In this document: piece after piece, positions 50,849-61,100 of the stretch
Numbering within the stretch: the stretch's first letter is position 1
How the letters are laid out: each line of letters opens with the position of its first letter
Origin: Tunicatimonas sp964551335
GTDB taxonomy: Bacteria > Bacteroidota > Bacteroidia > Cytophagales > Cyclobacteriaceae
Reading direction: 5' to 3'
DNA: 64,000 bases
Assembly: GCA_964551335.1 (NCBI GenBank)
Contig: CAZKCO010000019.1
Coordinates: forward strand, 1 to 64,000
Program-made: the position numbers and the translations under genes
Notes under the pieces: generated by a model
Told to the model about the DNA's origin: nothing
What the model saw: only the letters and a program-made list of their open reading frames with translations
Database searches by the model: none

Positions 50849-53800
50849 ATGAAACAAGCTTTACTTCTCCTGTTTTGGCTATTCAGCATGTCGGCAATAG
50901 CTCAGGAAATTTGCAATAACGGAATAGATGATGATTTTGATGGGGAAATTGATTGTGCCGATGGCGATTGCTTTAGTGAAGCACACTGTCCCACCGTGTT
51001 TAACCAAACCCCAGCTGTTTGTGAAGATAGTTTTGGTAGCGGCAGTGCTACTGTTGATTTAACTACGTATGAATCCAGCCTGACGGATACAGTTATTACC
51101 ATAAGCTGGTTTCGGGATACCTCGGCAGTAGGGAATCCCATTATGCCCGTAGCAAGCCCAACGAGTCATACGGTAGCTAACGGTGATGAATTATTCGCCG
51201 AAATAGACAATGGTACCAATCAGGGTATTGCATCGGTTTCTTTTACAGTTAATAGCATTGACGACGCAAACTTCAACTATGGCAGTGCCGTCTACTGTTC
51301 AGACGATAGCGATCCAACCCCCACGACGGCTACCTCTGGCGGAACCTTCAGCAGTACGGCTGGATTGCAAATCAATAGCGCAACTGGTGAGATCGATCTG
51401 GATAATAGTACCGCTGGAGCCTATACAATTACCTATACCACTGCCGGAATCTGTCCGGCTAGTAGTACATTTGACATTACAATCAACACTAGAGATGATG
51501 CAAGCTTTAGCTACGCTAGTCCAAGCTACTGCCAAGGTGCTATCGACCCTATACCTGATTTTCTAGCTTCCCCCGGAGGGGCTTTTAGTAGCACACCTGG
51601 CCTAGTATTCATCGACAATGCGACCGGTGAAATTGACTTGTCGGCCAGCGCCACTGGTATTTATACAGTTACCTACGCTTTATCAGGAGCCTGCCCGGAT
51701 AGCAAAACTTTTGATGTAACGATTAATCCGGAAGATGATGCTAGCTTCAGTTACGCTAGTTCAGTTTACTGTCCTACCGATTCTGACCCCACTCCGACCT
51801 TGAATACCGTAGGTGGTACTTTTTCATCTTCAGCCGGGTTGATGTTAAATAGCAGTACTGGCGAGATTGATCTGTCGGCGAGTACGCCTGGTGATTATAC
51901 TGTAACTTACACGACCAGTGGTACCTGCCCTAACGCGGCTACCTTTGATGTGGCTGTACTGGATGATAGTGCTCCCCTGGTTCAAACCGCCACTGATATC
52001 ACCTGCGATGCTTTTACCGCTACCTGGAACCCAGTTTTTGGCGCTACGGGCTACGAAGTAGATGTTGCTGATGACATTAACTTTTCATCGATACTGGCTA
52101 GCTATGCCGCTACTTCCACCACCGACACTTTCCTAAATGTGACTAGTCTCACTGCTACCCAAATGTATTACTACCGGGTACGCTCCGTAACCAGTTGTGG
52201 TACCTCGCTAAGTTCAGATACCATTGCGGTAGAAGTAATGGATATTCCGGTGGCAGTTACGAATCTGACTGCCTCAAACCCGAGTTGCGATGGTTTTAAG
52301 GTAAGTTGGGATGCGGTGACTTACGCTTCCAGCTATCTATTGGAAGTCTCTCAGGATGGCTTTGCTACTACCGATTTCTCAATTTCCATTCCCTCTAATT
52401 CACTTTCATTAGCTGGTCTTGACCAGGGAACAGCTTACGAATACCGGGTAACCCCTGAAAACGTGTGCGGATCAGGGCCCACTAGTACCGGAGCATACCA
52501 AACCAACGATGTTCCGGTGATACCCACCAACGTTGCCTCTTCGCAGGTAGTGTGCGACGGGGCGACGATCACCTGGGATGAAGTGGTTGAAGCCGATCAG
52601 TATCTGGTAGAGATTTCGGCCGATACATTTGCTACCGTTGCCAGCTACCCAATTAGTAATGATACCTTAGTGGTGAGTGGGCTGATATCCTCTACTACCT
52701 ATGCCTATCGTATAATTCCCGGCAACACCTGCGGTACCGGTGACACTACCGCGGTACTGACTTTCACCACGGATAGCCTGCCTTCCGCTCCGGTAAACAC
52801 TTTGCTTGCGGTAGAGCACAATCGGGCTACGGTCGCCTGGGATACTATCGTTAATGCCGATACCTACTCGGTGGAAGTAGCTACCGATCAGCTTTTCTCC
52901 GGTATAGTAGGTACCATAACGTTGGATTCAACGACCGCTGAAGTCAACGATCTAGTGCCGCTAACTACTTACTACTTGCGTATTTTTGCTAACAATACCT
53001 GCGGTAGTAGCCTCTACTCTGATACGCTTACCTTCACTACTCCGCAAAACCCACTGGTGATAGATTCTTTGGCATTGGTAGATTTATACAACGCTACCGA
53101 TGGCCCCAACTGGACGGATAATTCCAACTGGATGAGTGGGGATATTACTACCTGGCAGGGAGTGACGATAGCTAATAACCGGGTGGCCCGACTGGAGCTA
53201 GGCAGCAATCAGCTTTCCGGCACTTTCCCGGCTACTATGGATAGTCTGACCGGATTAGACTACGCCAATTTTCGGGATAATACACTAAATGGAACAATAG
53301 GTAATTGGGTTAGTAATTTCTCAGAACCTACCGATTCACTACTGATGAATGATAATCAGCTAAGCGAAATAGTTGCTAGCATCACTCATACTGCGGGAAT
53401 TATTGATCTGACGAATAACCTGTTTACTTTTGAGGATTTGCTTCCGGTAGTAGACTCCCTTACTCAGTTAAACTACGCCCCGCAGGCGGTGATTGGTTCA
53501 GTGACTAACACCTTCCGGGATGCGGGTAAAAGCTACACGCTTACCCTGAACATAGACGATACCGTTACGACTAATCAGTACGTGTGGTTCCGGGATGGGG
53601 TAGCGGTAGACACTACCAGCGTAGGTCAGTACGTGATGGATACGATTGTGGTCAACGACGACGGAGTGTACACCTGTGAGGTGACTAATACAAATGCTCC
53701 CGATCTTACACTGGTTAGCGAGCCCATGACAGTTAATGTACTGGCCCTACCTAACAGTATTACTTTTCCCGCAATTGCCGACGTAGCTTACGGCGATGAA

Positions 53801-55168
53801 CCATTCGTGATAAATGCTTCAACCAGCTCTGGCTTACCCGTTTACTTTGAAGCCATTGAAGGCGATAGTTTGGTAGAGGTAGTGGGCGATATGGTAACCC
53901 CTATTGGTATTGGCCAGGTAACTATTCGGGCTACTCAACCCGGTGATAATTTTCATGAAGCGGCAAGTTCACTAACCCAGCAGTTTACCATCAACCAGGG
54001 AAGTCAAACCATTGCCTTTACCGCCATTGAGGATCAGGATATAATGCTGGCTGATTCAGTTGCACTGTCAATTTCGGCCAGTTCGGGGCTTCCGGTAGAT
54101 TTGACCATTGATGGCCCGGCTGAACTAAACGGAGAAGTGCTTTGGCTATTAGATACCGGAACAGTTACAGTAGTAGCTTTGCAGAGTGGAAATGAATTCT
54201 ACCAGCAGGCCCTTCCGGTAAGCCAGTCGTTTTTGGTCTTTACCTCCGATACCATTCCGACCGAATCTCCGGTAGACAGCACTATTGACTATACCATCAC
54301 GGTAAAGATTCCTTCCACTTCACTTTCGGCTACGGCCAGTTTGCATAGAGCCAGCGGTAGCAGTTTTATCACCGAAAAAGAGCAGCCGCTCATTTCTGGA
54401 AGTAGCGCGTTCACCAAAGTGCCCGGCGGGTACTACAGTGTGCGATTGAACCCTGCTAACGATAACTATCTACCTACCTACGCGGGCGATTATTTGACCT
54501 TAGCCCAGGCCAGTATCTTGGGATTGAATCAGGACACCACTCTGAATATATCAGTCATTGCCAAACCGGATACTACCAAACAGCAAGGCGCAGCGGTAGG
54601 TGGTACACTTAAGTTAGAGGGTGCCTCGGGCGGCAAACTATCGGAAGAAACTACCCTCCCTGGTGTGGCAGTGTATCTGGTTCAGAAGTCTGGTCAGGCC
54701 GTGGTGGGCTACGGATTTACGAACGCCCAGGGAGTCTTTGCCTTCCCTAACATTCCGGCGGGCGATTATTACTTTTTGGCTGATTATGAAGGAATAGAAT
54801 TTCTGGATAACGAGATAGCAGTAACCGATAAATCCCTGACTTTAGATGTTATCGTAGATAAGTTAATAACGATCCGAAGTATAAAAGAAGAAGTTCCTCC
54901 GGCCTTAATCACGGGTATCGGAGAAGAACTGGATATTACGTTTACGGCTTATCCTAATCCGGCAACCGACCGGCTGACGGTAGTGATACCCGCACGTTGG
55001 AGCGCTACCTCGGTAACCGTGCTGAACGCTATTGGGCAGACCATGATTAGCCAGCCTGCTACTGGAGGAAAAAATAAATTATCGCTGCAATCGCTTCCGT
55101 CGGGTTTATACTATGTACGAGTATGGCAGGGTAGTGACTCCCACCTGCTAAGAATTGTAAAACAGTAA
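50849..55168 (+). CDS. Giant T9SS-exported repeat protein (adhesin-like)
   Basis: 1439 residues from the ATG at 50849 (MKQALLLLFWLFSMSAIAQ signal). Domain order: a MopE-like Asp-rich motif (CNNGIDDDFDGEIDCADGDC, 22-41); three near-identical ~77-residue beta repeats (about 136-370; core GTFSSxAGL...TGEIDL...YTVTYTTSG); four fibronectin-III-like domains (about 375-730, each with TxSxVxCD...ATxTWDxV strands); a leucine-rich stretch (about 735-870); an Ig-like domain; two MBG-like repeats (about 965-1130); a prealbumin-like/SpaA-type domain (about 1250-1330); and a C-terminal type A sorting domain (YPNPATDRLTVV...SGLYYVRVWQGSD). Surface-anchored or released, likely for adhesion. A terminator follows. 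Confidence 0.88.
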   Translation: MKQALLLLFWLFSMSAIAQEICNNGIDDDFDGEIDCADGDCFSEAHCPTVFNQTPAVCEDSFGSGSATVDLTTYESSLTDTVITISWFRDTSAVGNPIMPVASPTSHTVANGDELFAEIDNGTNQGIASVSFTVNSIDDANFNYGSAVYCSDDSDPTPTTATSGGTFSSTAGLQINSATGEIDLDNSTAGAYTITYTTAGICPASSTFDITINTRDDASFSYASPSYCQGAIDPIPDFLASPGGAFSSTPGLVFIDNATGEIDLSASATGIYTVTYALSGACPDSKTFDVTINPEDDASFSYASSVYCPTDSDPTPTLNTVGGTFSSSAGLMLNSSTGEIDLSASTPGDYTVTYTTSGTCPNAATFDVAVLDDSAPLVQTATDITCDAFTATWNPVFGATGYEVDVADDINFSSILASYAATSTTDTFLNVTSLTATQMYYYRVRSVTSCGTSLSSDTIAVEVMDIPVAVTNLTASNPSCDGFKVSWDAVTYASSYLLEVSQDGFATTDFSISIPSNSLSLAGLDQGTAYEYRVTPENVCGSGPTSTGAYQTNDVPVIPTNVASSQVVCDGATITWDEVVEADQYLVEISADTFATVASYPISNDTLVVSGLISSTTYAYRIIPGNTCGTGDTTAVLTFTTDSLPSAPVNTLLAVEHNRATVAWDTIVNADTYSVEVATDQLFSGIVGTITLDSTTAEVNDLVPLTTYYLRIFANNTCGSSLYSDTLTFTTPQNPLVIDSLALVDLYNATDGPNWTDNSNWMSGDITTWQGVTIANNRVARLELGSNQLSGTFPATMDSLTGLDYANFRDNTLNGTIGNWVSNFSEPTDSLLMNDNQLSEIVASITHTAGIIDLTNNLFTFEDLLPVVDSLTQLNYAPQAVIGSVTNTFRDAGKSYTLTLNIDDTVTTNQYVWFRDGVAVDTTSVGQYVMDTIVVNDDGVYTCEVTNTNAPDLTLVSEPMTVNVLALPNSITFPAIADVAYGDEPFVINASTSSGLPVYFEAIEGDSLVEVVGDMVTPIGIGQVTIRATQPGDNFHEAASSLTQQFTINQGSQTIAFTAIEDQDIMLADSVALSISASSGLPVDLTIDGPAELNGEVLWLLDTGTVTVVALQSGNEFYQQALPVSQSFLVFTSDTIPTESPVDSTIDYTITVKIPSTSLSATASLHRASGSSFITEKEQPLISGSSAFTKVPGGYYSVRLNPANDNYLPTYAGDYLTLAQASILGLNQDTTLNISVIAKPDTTKQQGAAVGGTLKLEGASGGKLSEETTLPGVAVYLVQKSGQAVVGYGFTNAQGVFAFPNIPAGDYYFLADYEGIEFLDNEIAVTDKSLTLDVIVDKLITIRSIKEEVPPALITGIGEELDITFTAYPNPATDRLTVVIPARWSATSVTVLNAIGQTMISQPATGGKNKLSLQSLPSGLYYVRVWQGSDSHLLRIVKQ

Positions 55169-55189
55169 TTTAAGTCGATCAGATTGTAA

Positions 55190-55219
55190 AAGCCTCAGGG
55201 AAGTACCTTGAGGCTTTTT
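55190..55219 (+). terminator. Intrinsic terminator after the T9SS protein gene
   Basis: AAGCCTCA (55190-55197) pairs with TGAGGCTT (55209-55216), with the GG/CC pair inside, and a T-run follows. It precedes the pruA promoter. Confidence 0.85.
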
Positions 55220-55267
55220 TTGTGTGAACAGATTGAGAGCAAGCTGGTTCTTTCTGTAGAAAAGGGC

Positions 55268-55275
55268 TACCTTTG
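55268..55275 (+). promoter_or_regulatory. Bacteroidota -7 promoter element (TACCTTTG)
   Basis: Exact TAnnTTTG match 34 bases before the pruA ATG at 55310 and after the preceding terminator. No clear -33 TTG at the expected spacing. Confidence 0.55.
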
Positions 55276-55309
55276 CGCTACTTTTTCACCACCCAAAAAT
55301 AGCAGTTTC

Positions 55310-56938
55310 ATGTCTACCGGATTTTACCAAGTTCCCACTCCCGCCAACGAACCGATCTACGCTTACGCCCCCGGCACACCCGAACGGGAAGCCCTTCAAT
55401 CTACCCTCACTGCACTGCAATCGCAGCAGGTAGAAGTACCTCTGTATATCGGAGGAGAGCAAATTAAAACGGATGCAAAAAAACCGCTCAACCCTCCGCA
55501 CAACCATCGGCACGTACTGGGGCACTACTACGAGGGTGATGCATCTCACGTAGAGCAGGCGATCAATGCGGCCCTGGGAGCGAAGTACGCCTGGGAAAAT
55601 ATGGCCTGGGAACAACGGGCCAGCATCTTTTTGAAAGCCGCCGAACTGATTGCCGGGAAGTACCGCTACCAAATGAATGCGGCTACCATGCTGGCCCAGT
55701 CTAAAACTGCCCATCAGTCGGAGATCGATGCAGTATGTGAGATTGTGGATTTTCTGCGCTTCAACGTGAAGTACATGGCGGAGATTTACGAGCAGCAACC
55801 GCCCATCTCGCCCGAAGGAGTATGGAATCGGGTAGAACAACGCCCGCTGGAAGGGTTCATCTTCGCGATCACCCCCTTCAATTTTACGGCTATTGCCGGA
55901 AACCTGCCTACCGCCCCGGCCATGATGGGCAACACCGTGGTATGGAAACCGGCTGACACCCAAATCTATTCTGCTAACCTATTGATGCAAATCTTCCGGG
56001 AAGCGGGCGTGCCTGACGGAGTGATTAACCTGGTCAACGTGGATGGTCCGGTAGCGGGAGAAGTAATATTCAACCACCCGGATTTTGCCGGGTTGCACTT
56101 TACCGGAAGCACCAAAGTGTTTAAGCAACTGTGGCAGACGATCGGCAATAATATTGATACCTACCGCTCGTATCCCCGAATAGTGGGTGAAACCGGCGGG
56201 AAAGATTTCATCGTGGCTCACCCTTCAGCCGATGCTAAAGCAGTGGCTACCGCGATTACCCGGGGCGCGTTTGAGTTTCAGGGGCAGAAGTGCTCCGCCG
56301 CCTCGCGGGTATATATTCCTAACAATTTGTGGGACGAGATAAAGGGATACGTGCTGGAGGACATTCAGCAAATCCGGATGGGGGATGTAGCTGACTTCCG
56401 GAATTTCATGGGGGCAGTAATTAGCGAAGTGGCCTTCAACCGAATTGCCCAGTACATTGATAATGCCAAGGATAATCCGATGGTAGAAGTGATTGCGGGA
56501 GGTGAATACGATAAATCGGAGGGGTACTTTATTCAGCCTACGGTATTGCAGGCCCACGAGCCTAAGTACACTACCATGTGCGAGGAAATCTTTGGGCCGG
56601 TGGTAACGGTCTACGTGTATCAGGCTGAGCGGTACAGCGAAACGCTGGAGCTGGTTGATCAAACTTCGCCCTACGCCCTAACCGGAGCCATTTTCTCGCA
56701 GGATCGTTACGCCATTCAACTGGCCACCCAGAAGCTACGCCACGCCGCGGGTAATTTTTATATTAACGATAAGCCTACCGGGGCGGTGGTGGGGCAGCAA
56801 CCCTTCGGCGGAGCCCGAGGCTCGGGCACCAACGATAAAGCCGGAGCGGCCTTAAACCTCTTACGCTGGGTATCTCCTCGTACTATCAAAGAAACCTTCG
56901 ATCCACCCACCGACTTCCGTTATCCTTTCATGGATTAA
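55310..56938 (+). CDS. pruA: L-glutamate gamma-semialdehyde dehydrogenase (1-pyrroline-5-carboxylate dehydrogenase)
   Basis: NAD-dependent aldehyde dehydrogenase oxidising glutamate semialdehyde to glutamate, the second step of proline catabolism. I used ATG 55310 (MSTGFYQVPTPANEP), 542 residues; the frame extends 34 codons upstream across the promoter. Catalytic E294 lies in VGETGGKDF and nucleophile C328 in FEFQGQKCSAASRVY. EEIFGPVVTVYVY and GQQPFGGARGSGTNDKAG are the C-terminal oligomerisation and substrate motifs of the single-domain P5C dehydrogenase class. Proline dehydrogenase is not encoded nearby. Confidence 0.95.
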   Translation: MSTGFYQVPTPANEPIYAYAPGTPEREALQSTLTALQSQQVEVPLYIGGEQIKTDAKKPLNPPHNHRHVLGHYYEGDASHVEQAINAALGAKYAWENMAWEQRASIFLKAAELIAGKYRYQMNAATMLAQSKTAHQSEIDAVCEIVDFLRFNVKYMAEIYEQQPPISPEGVWNRVEQRPLEGFIFAITPFNFTAIAGNLPTAPAMMGNTVVWKPADTQIYSANLLMQIFREAGVPDGVINLVNVDGPVAGEVIFNHPDFAGLHFTGSTKVFKQLWQTIGNNIDTYRSYPRIVGETGGKDFIVAHPSADAKAVATAITRGAFEFQGQKCSAASRVYIPNNLWDEIKGYVLEDIQQIRMGDVADFRNFMGAVISEVAFNRIAQYIDNAKDNPMVEVIAGGEYDKSEGYFIQPTVLQAHEPKYTTMCEEIFGPVVTVYVYQAERYSETLELVDQTSPYALTGAIFSQDRYAIQLATQKLRHAAGNFYINDKPTGAVVGQQPFGGARGSGTNDKAGAALNLLRWVSPRTIKETFDPPTDFRYPFMD

Positions 56939-57113
56939 CCGGCCCCTGTTTTCTGTTTCTATCTCAGCGAATTAGGTACTCGAAGAAGATTTTGTAGTGT
57001 ACTAACAAGAAAGTAAGAAATTTTTTTGCCAATTATAAAACTATTCCGTATAATAGTAATACTACTAAGTAAAGTAGTAAATCAAACTCATGTTATTTTA
57101 GATTGTAAAGCTC

Positions 57114-57473
57114 ATGAAAAGGCGATTTTCATCCGTACATCTGCTTACTGCGGTATTTACTGTGCTGCTGGTAGTGGTTACGGATGAAATTGCTTTAGCT
57201 GAAACGAGGTCAGATGAAAAAGAGCTACTAGCTATCTCGCTCATAAAAGATTCGGAGAGAGCAATCTACAATTGGCTTGAAAAAGATGTTGCGCGGGAGC
57301 GGGTCTTTGTGAAACGCGCTAAGAAAAGTAGAACTGCCAAAACGCTTCTTCACTATTTAAATACTCACCACCACAAAGGTGCATTATTTGCACCGGCTAA
57401 AACGGGTAATTATCAATATATATTTAGTCGACATCCTGAATTATTGCTTCTTTACTGTCTGCTGCAAATCTAG
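57114..57473 (+). CDS. Small exported hypothetical protein (119 aa)
   Basis: 119 residues with a clear N-terminal signal sequence (VHLLTAVFTVLLVVVTDEIALA, cleavage probably near residue 30). The mature part is basic and helical (VARERVFVKRAKKSRTAKTLL), with a His-rich spot THHHK and a hydrophobic end (LLLLYCLLQI). No named domain. The region upstream (56939-57113) is AT-rich and shows an AGTA-rich repeat but no clean promoter. A strong stem-loop at 57474-57514 follows, then a second small gene. Confidence 0.5.
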   Translation: MKRRFSSVHLLTAVFTVLLVVVTDEIALAETRSDEKELLAISLIKDSERAIYNWLEKDVARERVFVKRAKKSRTAKTLLHYLNTHHHKGALFAPAKTGNYQYIFSRHPELLLLYCLLQI

Positions 57474-57514
57474 GCTGTTGATACACTTATCTATTCGTTG
57501 TATTCAACAACAGC
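57474..57514 (+). promoter_or_regulatory. Bulged stem-loop between two small genes
   Basis: GCTGTTGATACA (57474-57485) pairs with TGTAT (57499-57503) plus CAACAGC (57508-57514), with a 4-base bulge. No T-run follows, so it is a candidate RNA processing or stability element. Confidence 0.5.
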
Positions 57515-57553
57515 TATCAATTTCGAAGTATCAACTTTAACGTAGTAGAGATT

Positions 57554-57838
57554 ATGGAATCAGTCGTCACCGTTCCCAAAGAAATTATTGGTCAATTCAC
57601 GTTTGCGCCTCAAGAGGTGCTGGTTGACCCCTGGCTAATTGAGCAGCGAAAGTGGGCTTTACGAAAAGCACTTTCCTTAGGAAATTTATATCACCACAAA
57701 GTAATGATCACCTACCACCTTTGCGATAGAACCGTTCAGCGGGTAGTTACTACCGTATGGGCGGTCACCGATCGCTACGTCACCCTCAAAGGTGGACGAA
57801 TTATTCCGGTACACGCTATTTGTGAAGTAGAACTATAG
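57554..57838 (+). CDS. Small cytoplasmic hypothetical protein (94 aa)
   Basis: 94 residues, no signal or membrane segment. N-terminal half is helical; C-terminal half (HHKVMITYHLCDRTVQRVVTT...RYVTLKGGRIIPVHAICEVEL) alternates hydrophobic and polar residues like a small SH3/Sm-type beta barrel, with a general likeness to Rof/YaeO-type proteins that is too weak to call. It starts 80 bases after the preceding small gene and ends just before an intrinsic terminator. Function unknown. Confidence 0.6.
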   Translation: MESVVTVPKEIIGQFTFAPQEVLVDPWLIEQRKWALRKALSLGNLYHHKVMITYHLCDRTVQRVVTTVWAVTDRYVTLKGGRIIPVHAICEVEL

Positions 57839-57879
57839 AGGGTAAATTTTTTTATGGACGATTAACTTTTTAATCTGCT

Positions 57880-57914
57880 AGTCTGGTGAGGAGAAACTTA
57901 CCAGACTTTTTTTA
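57880..57914 (+). terminator. Intrinsic terminator after the small genes
   Basis: AGTCTGGT (57880-57887) pairs with ACCAGACT (57900-57907), then a T-run. Separates the small genes from the susC leader. Confidence 0.85.
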
Positions 57915-57993
57915 TGAATTTTTATAGAGATGATACTTAGATTAGTAGGTACTATGAATGACCCATTAATTTGAGCAGCTAAACCTTGTTTAC

Positions 57994-58043
57994 TTCACAT
58001 TTAGCCAGTGGGTCGACATGATTTTTTTTGCTATAAATGTGAA
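57994..58043. promoter_or_regulatory. Inverted repeat in the susC leader
   Basis: TTCACATTTA (57994-58003) and TAAATGTGAA (58034-58043) are perfect 10-bp arms separated by 30 bases, 74-123 bases upstream of the susC ATG. Candidate regulator site or leader stem. Confidence 0.45.
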
Positions 58044-58116
58044 AATAGTAAAAACATTCTATACATTGGCGTCTCGATTTACAATCCTATAATTATCAAC
58101 TTTTTACCAACGTAAC

Positions 58117-61100
58117 ATGGAAACATCTACGCTCAATCGCTGGGGTAGACTTCTAGCGAGTAAATTTTTTAGACAGCAACTAGTAGGTCTTTTTGCAGTA
58201 TTTCTGGCCTCAACGCTCATTAGTGAAGCATTTGCTCAAAGTCAGGTAGTATCCGGAACAGTAACTGCCGATGAAGAGGGGCCCTTGCCGGGAGTGAATA
58301 TCCTGGTGAAAGGAACCAGCACAGGTACGGTAACTGATATTGACGGAAACTACCGCATTAATGTGAATGACGCTAGTAACGCAGTACTGGTTTTCTCGGC
58401 GGTAGGTTTTACCACCGAAGAAGAAACCGTAGGAAGCCGTTCCACAATTGATGTGTTAATGCTTCCCGACATCCAGTCGTTAAGCGAAGTAGTAGTAGTA
58501 GGTTATGGTAACCAAGAGCGAGCTAAAGTTAGCTCGGCCATTTCCAGTGTGGGAGGAGAAGAGATCGCCGACTTACCGGTAGTTAGTCCTGAGCAAGCCC
58601 TACAAGGTCGGGTTCCGGGGCTAAATATTACCGGTTCCGGGGCACCGGGGAGAGCGGCTAATATCCGTATCCGGGGTATCGGTTCTACTCGTAATTCTGA
58701 TCCGCTAATAGTGATTGACGGTGTGCCGGTAGGTCAGGGACGCTTGCGAGATGTACACCCTAATAATGTTGGTAGTATTAGTGTACTAAAAGATGCCGCT
58801 AGTAGTGCTATTTACGGCTCTCGGGCTGGAAACGGGGTAATTATTGTTACCACAAAAGATGGGGAAGTCGGTCCACCTAAGTTTTCCTTTCAGAGTTACT
58901 ACGGTGTACAGGACGTTCCTCAACGATATGATCTACTCAATGCGCAGCAATATCTCGATTTTGGCCGGGAATATACTGCGAGCGGTGACTCAGGAGTTCC
59001 GGCTCGTTTCAACAATTTAGGAGAAGAGTTTACCGGAGTAGATACCGATTGGCAAGATGCAGTAATGCCTGGTGGCCCGATTCAGGATTATTACCTGCGT
59101 GCCTCGGGTGGTAACGAAACTTTTAAATACAATCTAGGTGGAGGCTACTTTAGCCAGGATGGTGCCATTGTAAATACTTACTTTAAAAGAGCTTCGTTCA
59201 ACATTAATACCTCAGCCGATCTAAATCGCCTTAAAGTAGGTCAATCGCTTATTGCTGCACGTACAGTCAACAACAACGATACCGAACCATCAATTCGAAG
59301 AGCCATTCAAATGATGCCGTATATACCAGTACGCTACGAGGAAGAATTTTCCGAAGGCCGTAAAGGTGGGTTCCGGGGACCGGATGGGGCCGAAGGCTCA
59401 GACCCTTTTCAGCCAGTACTGTTTAATGAGATTATTAATGATGAGGAGGTAAGCTGGAATATATTCGGCACCGTATTCGCCGAATACGAGCTGTTTGATG
59501 GCTTTTCCTATCGTTTTCAGGCCGGAGTTGATTATCGTAATGAAAATCGGCAAACATACACTCCTACGTTTAATGCCGGTGAGGTGCAGTTTAACGTAAA
59601 CCCTTTCCCTTCCTTAGAAAAGATAAATGATTACGATGTATCAACGATTTTAACCCATCAGTTAAATTATACTAAATCATTCGGTAACCACAACCTGGAT
59701 ATAGTAGCGGGATATGAGCGCCAGATTACCGAAGGAGAGCAGATCACAGCTAGATCAGATTCATTGAATAACGAAAATGTACTGGATATTAGTAACTCGC
59801 TACCGCGTTTTCAGTTTGGTGAGTCGAATGCCTACCAGCTTGGTATTGAATCCTTATTTGGGCGGTTAAACTATGACTATCTAGGCCGGTATTTACTTAC
59901 CTTATCGATACGTCGTGACCGTGCTTCCGTTTTCGGACCGGATGTCAATGTGGGGGTCTTTCCTGCGGTGTCCGCCGCCTGGCGTATTAGCGATGAACCT
60001 TTTATGGATGGAATAAGTACCGTTTTCTCTGACTTAAAACTACGGGGTAGTTGGGGGGTTAACGGAAATACGTCTATCGATGCCTACGGTTGGGATCCTA
60101 CCGTATTTGGTAATATCAACTACGCCTTTAATAATCAAATTAATAGCGGACTTACCGTGAACCAGCTCTTCAACCGTAATATTGCCTGGGAAGAAGTACG
60201 AAAAATCAACATTGGATTAGATGCTGAATTACTGGAAGGAAAAGTAAACTTCATTTTTGAATACTTTAACAATAGAGTGAACGATTTGGTAATCAATGTT
60301 CCTCTTCCCGCTTCAGCAGGTATTGATGGCACGCCATTGGCCAATGTAGGAGATGTCCAGAATAGCGGTTTTGAGTTTGGAGCCGGCTTCTTCGAGAGAA
60401 CTGGCGACGTTAAGTGGTCAATAGAGGGCAACTTTGGCTACGTAAGCAATGAAGTAAAAGCATTAGGTTTTAACGAGACCGCAACCATCACTGGCCCTAC
60501 TTTCCAGAATACCGGAGAGATCGCTACTTTCGCTCAGCAAGACGAACCGGTGGGTTATTTTTACGGCTACAAAGTAGACCGGATCTATCAATCGCAGGAT
60601 GAAATCGACGCTGATAATGAAATGGCCGTATCTATGGGTCAGGATGCGTATCAGTTCAACACAACATCACCGGGTGATATTCGTTTTCAAGATTTGAATG
60701 GCGATGGTACCATTACTGGCGAGGATCGAACTAACATCGGACACTATCTTCCTCCTATCAACTACGGATTAGTCGGTTCGGTAGAGTACAAGGGTATAGA
60801 CTTTCAAGTTACATTCCAGGGCGTAGCGGGTAACGAAGTCCTTAATGCCAACCGCTTCTATACCGAAGGAATGACTCGCCTGTTCAATATGGGAACCGAT
60901 GTGCTCGATGCCTGGACCCCGCAGAACACCGATACCGATATTCCTCGGGCAGTAATTACCGACCCTAACCGCAATGCCCGTATTTCCGACCGATTCATTG
61001 AAGACGGGTCATTTCTACGCGTGAAATTCCTGTCATTAGGGTATTCACTACCCGAGTCACTACTTTCTACTTTTGCGAACGGAGCGCTTTCCAAAGTGAG

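Noticed and set aside
55208..55309. Upstream start for pruA
   Set aside because: The extension overlaps the preceding terminator and the TACCTTTG promoter and has no family similarity.
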